Assembly: GCA_030770425.1 (NCBI GenBank)
Contig: JASJFT010000016.1
Location: forward strand, 186,001-250,000
From: Darksidea phi
Taxonomy: Eukaryota > Ascomycota > Dothideomycetes > Pleosporales > Lentitheciaceae
Direction of reading: 5' to 3'
DNA: 64,000 bases
The notes beneath the pieces were generated by a model, which was given only the letters and a program-made list of their open reading frames with translations, was not told the DNA's origin and made no database searches. Below, piece after piece: positions 56,319 through 64,000 of the stretch (positions within the stretch are counted from its first letter, which is position 1; every line of letters starts with the position of its first letter). A program made the translations under genes and the position numbers.

Positions 56319-59044
56319 ATGGCTTTGAATTTCGTCGACGTGCAACCTCAGTCCTTCCTTGATTATGCATGGACTTCGCCGACTCCTGCCCCGCCGATTG
56401 CTACGAAATCGTCGAGAACAAGCCGAAAGCAGAACCGATGCTGCGACCAATGTCGAAAGGGTAAGAGAGCGTGCGATGCTGCCATCTTGGAGGATACATT
56501 GTTGGATCCGGATGGTAAATCCGAAGGTCCAGCGCTTTTCCATTATAGCGGTGGGTCTCGTTGTGACGGGCGTCTCTGCGTATAGCTGACTCTGTAGATT
56601 CATTCGGTTGTCTAGCTCCATGTGCCAATTGCGAGAAAACACGAAAAGTGTGTACATTCCATTGGCTGAGAGAGCAACGGATGGCACAAGCGACACCAAC
56701 ATTGAGCTCTACGCTTCCAACAAAGAAACGTCGCAAGCAGAGCAGCTCTTCGCAAAAGCGAAGTGGGACTGTCCGGGAAGCCCCGCAGCCCAGCCTGTCG
56801 GATTTAACAAATGGGACCAGTTTCGTCTCACACCGCGAACTCATCGAACCGGGGCTCATCTTTACCGATTTTCCAGGTGTAGCTCCAACTTACAACATTG
56901 ATCTCTCGCTTTCGCCATCCACACCTTCCGACGTTTTGGTTACGCGCAACGAAACCATCGAGCACACCAACGGAGCCATATATTACGAAAAGGCGCTAGA
57001 GAACGCAAAGGGAACCTTTTCGGAGTTCGTTTCTAGCAATGGCTCAGATTTCCACGAGAATGGTATTACTCGCAATTCGGCCGTGGCATGCAACGACAGA
57101 GATTCGTCAAGTGGCCTGAATACAATCGAGCGAATACCACGGAAGCGAAGGCGGCCGAGATCCTCGAGCGCCATGTCAACTGATGAGACTCCATGTCCAA
57201 TTTTGTGTCTTGCAGCGAGCGACGTGGTCTCCTCGGCGAACAGTGCGCTTTTAGCGGAAGGCTTGCTGAAAATTTATCACGACAGCTTCGAGAATCATCT
57301 GTCATGTTGGTTGACCGAAAAGACGTGTCCATATAGAGAAGGCTCAGATATCTCTCTCCCTGGTGATATTGGGCCAGACTGGAACCGGATGTACCATCGC
57401 GTGTTCAAGCTAGATCAATCATCTTCCGTGAGAGGAAGAAGCCTCTCGGCCTATGAAAACAAGGCGGCATCGAAGGCCGTGAACTTGTCGGTATTGGCAT
57501 ACGCCACACAATGGGCTCATCCGAACCGGGAGACTAAAGCCAAGTACCCGTTCCACAGCGATAGGTTTGAGGGCAGAAACGGGGCGTCGACATTAGCACC
57601 ACAGTGCGGAAGCTTCGATCGCGCGCTCCGAGTATCGACGTGGCATCAAGCTCGCATGGCCTTAAGAGATGCAGCTGAGATAGAATCCTTTCGTGTAGTA
57701 CTTGCGCTCCTAGTGTTTTCATTCACGCAAAAACCGCTTGATGAGTATGAGGAACATGCTCGGGAGCAGACGATGTTCATGAGGTTATCTCCGGAATCAA
57801 GGGATGAGACCGCATCTAAAACAAGCGTAATTTTGACGCAGCCTAAAGAGAAAGAGGTGGACGAATGCGAAGACTTACTTTCCAAGCTGAAAATGACCCT
57901 TGACAACGAAGGACCGCCAGTTCATCTTGAACAAGGCTTGCGGCTAGTGCACTCGCTTAGATACCGTATGACGATGGCGGGAGCCTTTGGAGGTCGCCCA
58001 AAGAAAATGCCACGGTGTTCGAAGCGTTCTCGCCCTTTCCCAAGCCATTTCGAGCCTGACGATCGCGATACAGTCGACCTCTTATTCTGGCTCGGGATCA
58101 TGTTCGACACTAAATCATCCGCGATGCACGGACGGCCGTTGGTAGTATCATTGGAAGACAGCAATCTGCCGACAACCAGAGGGATTTCGGGCGACGTTCC
58201 TTTGGAAGCACAGACAACCCCTGGTGAAGATCTCTGGGACGAGCACCTGCTTTCTCGTCAATGCAGGTCACGGCAGAGCAAGGTAGTAAGATGGCCGTGC
58301 TCGTACAAAGCAGCAACCTCGCTTCTATGCGATGCAGCGCCCGTCAAGGTGCTGCTATTCCGGAAAGTGACACGCATCCAGACTCTATTGTCCCGCCGCG
58401 CCCAAGGTGACAACATGGAGAATGCGATACAAAGCGCTTTAGAATTGTGTAAACACTGGCGAAACTTATACGCGCCATTTATCCAGGACTGTATCGAACA
58501 CCATGATCGACTTCCCACGCATGTGCAGTCGTGGTACATCTGCTTGAGTAGCCACTGGCATCTGGCCACGCTTCTATTAGCGGATCTGATCGAAATCATA
58601 GACGCCACAGAACTGAGTGGCGAGGCACAGCGACTTGGTAGAATGTCTTCTCAATTCGTTGCGAGCTTCAGAGAGCTGAATTGTCGCTCGTTGTCAGAAA
58701 TTGCCAGATGTGCCTGTCCATATAAGGACCTTACCTCACCAGGTCGCCACGGCCTACAATTTGCGATGAATCAGGAGGCGATTCTGACTGAGCCATGGAT
58801 AGTCGTCCTTGTTCGCGCCTTTGCTACGGCCGGAGTACTCCTGCTAGACTTCGCAAGAACGCACGAAGAGGGTAGTACCAACCAACAAGAGGCATTCTTC
58901 CGAATTGGCCATTGTGCGAGAGCATTGCAGTACTTAGGACGAAGGTCTGACACAGCGCTCGCCGCGGCGGATATGATAGGAGATGCATTGGAAAAGAGGC
59001 GAGAAAAGGCAAAAGAGACAATGGGGAATATGTGCAATATATGA
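56319..59044 (+). CDS. AlcR-like Zn2Cys6 transcription regulator
   Basis: Two exons, 56319-56550 and 56598-59044, with a 47-bp intron (GTGGGT...CTGTAG); 892 residues. The start is ATG 56319 (MALNFVDVQPQ); the frame extends two codons further to a GTG. The zinc cluster is CDQCRKGKRAC, a 33-residue loop, then CANCEKTRKVCTF, and the intron lies inside the loop. This matches AlcR of Aspergillus nidulans, whose cluster also has an unusually long Cys3-Cys4 loop (16 residues). The body agrees along its length: LLKIYHDSFENHLSCWLTE, LLFWLGIMFDT.SSAM..RPLVVS, APVKVLLFRKVTRIQTLL, and W.LATLLLADLIE. AlcR switches on alcohol and aldehyde dehydrogenase genes for growth on ethanol. No such enzyme genes lie nearby. 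Homology is strong; whether it is a true orthologue is inferred. Confidence 0.88.
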
Positions 59045-59335
59045 CATGGAATATATGGCGCCTGATGCGTGGGGGGCTATAAAATGGGAGGCAGAACGAA
59101 AGGGGAATAGCGAATGTGTCCGGCGGTTACTATCCTGCTGCGGTCCTAGCGTGTGCTTCGCCTCGCCTACCTAGTGCGCTAGTCTTTTTTCAATGTTGTG
59201 GACTGTCCTCAATCAGATGATTTTGTGTCACGCTAGCTTATTCTTATCGCGCGCGAGCGTTGAACTGGCCCTATTGCTCGACGCGTAAGCCTGCGGTTTA
59301 ACGAGCCCGAAGTGTCTGGTTCCGCTCTTCTTACG

Positions 59336-61459
59336 ATGGGTATCCCGGCGTACGTGGCTTGCCCCTTTGCGACACCTTGCACAAGCTGACCTGTACCTGA
59401 GGCTCTGGGACGTGATCAAAGGCGAAGACCGCATCTTCTCAAAGGCGGAGTTGGCTGAAGCTCATTTCAAGGAGCATGGAAGACCTTTGCGCATCGTAAG
59501 TCTAAGCCATAGTCTATGTATGACCCTATCTTCCTTCCTTTGCTGAGCATGCTGTCACACCAAGGCCGTCGACGAAGCGGACTGGGTGTTCAACAATGTT
59601 ACCAAGGAACATGTTGAATACATTCGAAAAAGTAAGCCTTAAGTGAGCTCAACACCATCGCTAGAGCTAACAGTGCAGAATTCAACCAACCCGCTTACCG
59701 AGGTATTGAGAAGAATATTTTCTTCCGTATATGTGGTCTACTTGCCCTTAATATCCAACTTCTCTTCGTTTTCGACAGCCCGAAAAGACCGCCCAAGCGT
59801 AGCCGCCGCTGTGGAACTGTATTCAACCCTAAAGATTCCGAAGACCTCAGGAAAGTTCTCGACGCTTTTGGCATACCATATCATCAAGCAAAATGCGAAG
59901 CAGAAGTCGAGTGTGTTCAGCTTCAAAAGCTGGGAGTAGTAGATGCCGTGTGGTCGCAGGACTCGGACTGCCTCCTGTTCGGCTGCGACTTCCTCATCCA
60001 TGACAACCGTGTCGCCAAAGAGCTGGGTGATACCAATCGCTCCAAGGGTAACACGGTAAAAGACAGCGCGACAGTGAGAGTGGTTCGCGGGTCCGAGATT
60101 CGCGAGAAGCATGGCATGGATAGAGATGGTCTACTGCTTTTCGCAATGCTATGCGGTGGTGATTTCAATCCTCAGGGCCTCAAGAACTGCGGTCGGATTC
60201 TTGCCATCCGTGCTGTCCGCGATGGGGTTGGAAAGGGCCTAAGCGACTGTCGGACACAGGCAGACTGTCTCAAGTGGAGCGGAACACTGGTCACTTGGTT
60301 GTCAAGACAAGCAAATAGCCATAACGTGGACGTGGCTCTCAACTATCCCGATATCAGGGTTCTCGACATGTACAACAAACCTACCGTCTTTTCAGATACC
60401 CAGCTGTTGAATCTTGAATGCCTCCGGAACGGCTGGGTACGTCCAATCGACGAGCTCAATCTTCTTATGGTTACCAGTTCATTCTTCAATATCTGGGGTA
60501 AAGATTATATGAGATGGATAGGTCCAATTCTGCTCACAAGGTGGCTCGTTGCAAGGGACCCATCTCTACCCCGGGGACACTTCCACAAGATCAGTTTCAT
60601 TAACCAACGCGTGACAAAAGCTGACGGTGGACCCGCGCAGCCGCTGCCATACGCACGGAAGCTCAGGTTCTCCCCATTCGGACTCACTTCCCTTCAAAGA
60701 AGAACTTTGGCGGAATACTGGACGAGAGAAGTGTCGGTGCCAGTTGATTCCAACCTTCTCGTAGAGGCTGTGGTCCCTGTCTACTTGCTCGAGAGAGCGC
60801 TGCTGCTAGAAATACCTACTCGTTCCCCGGGGTCAGACAAAGTTCCGCGAAAGCGTGCACGGGACGCAGATATCGATGCGGGTGAGATACTACGCACGAC
60901 GCAGAAGAAAACACGGACGGTTCTCCCGAACGGCCAAGCTAACAGCGTTCAAAACGATGCTACGTCCATGAGAAGAGCAACCTTCGCAAGAGACTCGAAT
61001 CAGCCATCAATTCCAACGCAGGTTCGTCGTCTTGTAGCAATCGGATCTGCCCCCCCTAGCCGTCAGTATGTCAGTCTGCTATCCGACTCTGACGACGATG
61101 CTCTTCCGATACTTTCAGATTCCGAGGATGACGATGACCAGCTGAGGCAAGCGATAGCGCTTAGCCTACAAAATCAAGTAAAGAGTCCTGACCGCGGGCC
61201 ACAGAGTGCACTATCTACTCTCTCTCAGCCCATCTTCTCTATGGTAGAGGACGACGTCCCGGGGACCAATTCAGCGGAGAAGATTAGGGCAGCACGCTTG
61301 CGGGCCTTGGACCCCCATAATACTACTTCTACGCGGACTCCCACCACAGCAAGCGCGCTCAAGCGTGCTAATTCACCTCCTATACCAAGACAAGACAAGA
61401 CATCCTCGGACGTCACTTACAAGGCCGCGGAATATGACTTCATCGATCTGACACTCTGA
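59336..61459 (+). CDS. XPG/Rad2-family structure-specific nuclease with SIM and UIM tail (GEN1/Yen1-like)
   Basis: Four exons: 59336-59349, 59402-59495, 59565-59631 and 59679-61459; 651 residues. Exon 1 is only 14 nt and ends inside codon five (MGIPA|LWDVIKG). Introns are 47-69 bp. The metal-binding acids of the family are all present: Asp39 (AVDEADW), Asp91 (LLFVFDSP), Glu134 and Glu136 (CEAEVEC), Asp153 and Asp155 (SQDSDCLLFG), and Asp220 (LCGGDF). After the helix-hairpin region comes a domain around WVRPIDEL...NIWGKDYMRWIGPILL seen in GEN1/Yen1-like fungal proteins. The tail has SUMO-interaction-type motifs (VSLLSDSDDD, LPILSDSEDD, and the terminal FIDLTL) and a ubiquitin-interacting motif (QLRQAIALSLQ, about 545-555). 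Such enzymes cut flaps or Holliday junctions; which structure this one cuts is not shown by sequence. Confidence 0.86.
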
Positions 61460-62893
61460 GATGGTGGATCCGCTCCAGCAGTCTAATCAACATGCTGGGT
61501 TCTATGGTCACACGACCCAGGATCGAGAACTTCTTACCCAGATCTCCGAGAAGGCAAAAAGAACACAGGCGTCTCTATCGCCAATCGGGATGCAGTGGCA
61601 GGGCCTGCGGTGGATGGCTGGGCGCGACGAGGCTGGGCGAGAAAGGACCTCTTGGTGCATGGAGCCTTGAGTAGATGCTGCGTTGGATTTTGAGGCCGCC
61701 GGAGTTGCCGACGAGGCTTCGCGTCTTATCAGCAGAGGCGTTATGCCCGTGGCCATGTACTATGCACTCTTCGTTTATACGATGTTAGTGATCCGATGGA
61801 ATAAGCAGATCTTGGTGCGGCTCCTGATTGGCCCGCGGTGTTACCCCACACGTTTATCTCTTAGACTATGCCTACCTGGGCCTAACAGTCCGGGTGGAGA
61901 CAAGACTCGCAAGGACATCACGCGACTTGTCGTCTAGGCGGAAACAGTCTCTGCTCAAGCTCAAGATAAGACATGTCGGATGGGATACAAAAGCTGGCCG
62001 GCGCGCACTTGACATATTTCTATCGAGTCAAACGCCTTCCAAGCCTTCCAAGCCTTCCTCTATATAAGCCTTTCCAATCTCCGATGCCGTATCTTGCGAT
62101 AGAGAATCGGTTGTTGGCGTTGAGGTTGTTGCTTGGCCATGTCGTGCCGGTGCCGGTTCCCGCGCGTGAGTCCTGATAAGGGGCATGTCGCAGTTGCGCA
62201 TCAGGAGGCTCGCTCACAGGACCTGGCGGACGGGCCGTATCGCCAGCCTTTTGACCAACGAGAAGAAAGTCTTCGACTAGACGGGCATGGAGTCGTTTGG
62301 CGGGTCGGCGCTATCAGAATCATGGGAGATAAGGAACATGGACTTTGCGGCAACATTCCCCCCCGTGGTCGGGCCAAACCGATTCACCTGCTCCTCTGGC
62401 GTGCAATCTGTTGAGATTCGCAAGTTATATATGGAGCTCATGGCGGGCCTGTGTTTGTGTTGGCCAAGGACCATTCGAAGGATTGCGCTTCGTCTCGCAT
62501 TCACAGTGTGACGTCATCTGAAGATCGCACCCAGAAGCCATCCACCCGCCCATAGGGAAAACTGCCATCAACGACGCAGAGCTAGAGCGGTCGGTGCATC
62601 CAGTCGAAGCGCTCCAGTTCCTCGCCGCCACGCTGGATCCTTACCACGGCGGAGGCGAAAGCGAACCGCTGCTGGGCCGGGGAGCAAAATCGCGGCGCAC
62701 AGACCAGCCCAGCCCGGATCAGCAGCCCCCACACGGCCCCCCGGTGCATAACAGCAGCAGGGACTATAACTACAGCCACGGCACCCTCGCCTCGAGCAGT
62801 CGCAGCGCAAGCTTCTTGAAGGCTTCCGTTGTTGTCGCCACCTCTGTCGTGCACCACGCCAGCGACGAGCCTTGCCTCTCCAACTGGTCCATC
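61460..62893. other. Intergenic region, NCS1 transporter promoter and leader
   Basis: About 1.4 kb downstream of the nuclease stop and upstream of the transporter start. The last 300 bp (62590-62890) are GC-rich and open in several frames, including 100 codons in a frame that runs into the transporter's first exon. ATG 62894 is still the better start, because the upstream portion is low-complexity. No other gene seen. Confidence 0.4.
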
Positions 62894-64000
62894 ATGGAGA
62901 AGGTCAAGAATTCCAAGGTGGGCTATTGGAGCGATAAGCTTGCCGTGGAGAGCGAGCCGGGCTTGACTACGGCACAGCTGATGCTTCAGTATGTTGTTCT
63001 GCTTGCAAAGGTCCAGGATTGAAGTTGAGAACGAAATAGCAACCATGACTTGAAGCCCGTAGAACCCGAAAGGAGGCAATGGGGGTAAGCCGCTTCCATG
63101 TGTGGGGCCTTTTTGCGATACGAGCTAATGGATGTAGGGCATGGAATTTTGTCGGTTTCTGGGTACGCAGTAGTCCAAGACACTATGCGCCGACTCCGCT
63201 TTGGATGAGCCTGACTGACCCGGTTAGATTGCCGATTCGTTCAACATAAACACTTGGATGATCTCGTCCAGCAACATCGCCGAGGGCTTGTCCTGGTGGC
63301 AGAGTTGGATTTGCGTTTGGCTCGGCTACTCCATCGCAGCCTGCTTTGTCTGCCTCACCGGCCGCATTGGCGCCACATACCACGTCTCCTTCCCCGTCAT
63401 CAATCGCGCCTCCTTCGGTATCTGGGGCGCCCTTTGGCCTGTCTTCAATCGCGCCGCCATGGCCTGCATCTGGTACGGCGTGCAGGCCTGGATCGGAGGT
63501 ACCTGTGTTTATCTCATGATCCGCAGTATCTGGAACAGTTGGCGCGACGGCCCTGCCGGTATACCCAACGGTATCCCGAGCTCTGGAACCACCACGGTGG
63601 CTTTTGCAAGCTTTTTCTTGTTCTGGTTGGGGAGCCTCCCGGCCATTTGGTTTCCTGTGCATAAGATTCGCCATTTGTTTACTGCGAAGGCATACTTTGT
63701 TCCCACGGCGGGACTTGCCTTCTTCATCTGGGCCATTGTGCGTGCCAAGGGCATCGGCCCCATCGTCAAGCAGCCTGGCACCGCAAAGGGATCGACGTTG
63801 GGCTGGTTAATGGTCCGCGGCATCATGAGCGCCATCGCAAATTTCGCGACCCTCATCGTTAATGACCCTGACTTTGCGCGTTTCGCGCGCAAACCCAAGG
63901 ACGCTTTCTGGTCGCAGCTTCTTACCATCCCGCTCGGTTTCGCCATCACTAGCTTCATTGGTATCATCGTGTCTTCCTCATCCACGGTAATTTTCGGCGG
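62894..64000 (+). CDS. NCS1-family nucleobase/vitamin transporter (cut by right edge)
   Basis: Exons 62894-62988, 63040-63084, 63138-63162 and 63228 to beyond the right edge; introns are 51, 53 and 65 bp and phases match. Start MEKVKNSKVGYWSDKL. The spliced protein reads LTTAQLMLHNHDLKPVEPERRQWGAWNFVGFW then IADSFNINTWMISSSNIAEGL, the family signature at the first helix. Further helices follow: WICVWLGYSIAACFVCLTGRIG, the conserved loop YHVSFPVINRASFGIWGALW, YGVQAWIGG and FFLFWLGSLPAIWFPVH. The last visible residues are the motif FIGIIVSSSSTVIFGG. NCS1 proteins bring nucleobases or vitamins (uracil, allantoin, uridine, thiamine or nicotinamide riboside) through the plasma membrane with protons. 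The substrate cannot be read from this part; the form is nearest the Fur4/Dal4 uracil-allantoin branch. About half of the protein is missing. Confidence 0.9.

Noticed and set aside
62582..63079. 165-codon minus-strand frame
   Set aside because: Antisense to the spliced NCS1 transporter exons 1-2 and its leader.

Overview
The window is nuclear DNA of a filamentous ascomycete (Pezizomycotina; the gene content fits a dothideomycete such as a member of the Pleosporales, which is an inference). The grounds are GT-AG introns of mostly 43-70 bp, an Ssk1 response regulator, a V-ATPase c' subunit, a Rom2-type Rho GEF, an AlcR-type zinc-cluster regulator and single-exon fungal PAL and annexin genes. 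There is no operon structure, no CRISPR array, and I found no convincing tRNA or rRNA gene or intact transposon. Exon-intron models were built by hand from splice consensus, phase and family conservation; each sums to a whole number of codons.

Layout. 0-9 kb: a gene cut by the left edge (minus), a 4.8-kb gene-poor stretch, haspin kinase (minus) and a small tail-anchored-type membrane protein with a 21-bp minisatellite (minus). 9-22 kb: a signalling block with SSK1 (minus), a zinc-ribbon-like hypothetical protein (plus), a PKA catalytic subunit in seven exons (minus), VMA11 in seven exons including 18-nt and 13-nt microexons (minus), and head to head with it ROM2 (plus). 22-31 kb: gene-poor DNA with a decayed reading frame on the minus strand, a repeat-rich annexin (minus) and a secreted cysteine-rich protein (minus). 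31-39 kb: a copine/VWA protein (plus), a phenylalanine ammonia-lyase (minus) and a PI-specific phospholipase C (plus). 39-47 kb: a 2,407-residue NACHT/STAND (NLR-like) protein in seven exons (minus). 49-55 kb: a long coiled-coil protein (plus), an ALKBH1-like dioxygenase (minus) and a small two-exon hypothetical (plus). 56-64 kb: an AlcR homologue (plus), an XPG/Rad2-family nuclease with UIM and SUMO-interaction-type motifs (plus) and an NCS1 nucleobase transporter cut by the right edge (plus).

How the genes relate. Many encode conserved signalling parts: osmostress phosphorelay (SSK1), cAMP signalling (PKA), cell-wall integrity (ROM2), phosphoinositide/Ca2+ signalling (PLC, annexin, copine) and mitosis (haspin). 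This looks like ordinary linkage of core genes rather than a co-regulated cluster; the only close divergent pairs are VMA11/ROM2 and PAL/PLC. The most unusual loci are the NACHT protein, the VMA11 microexons, the AG-free intron with a possible second promoter in the copine gene, and the XPG nuclease with a SIM/UIM tail.
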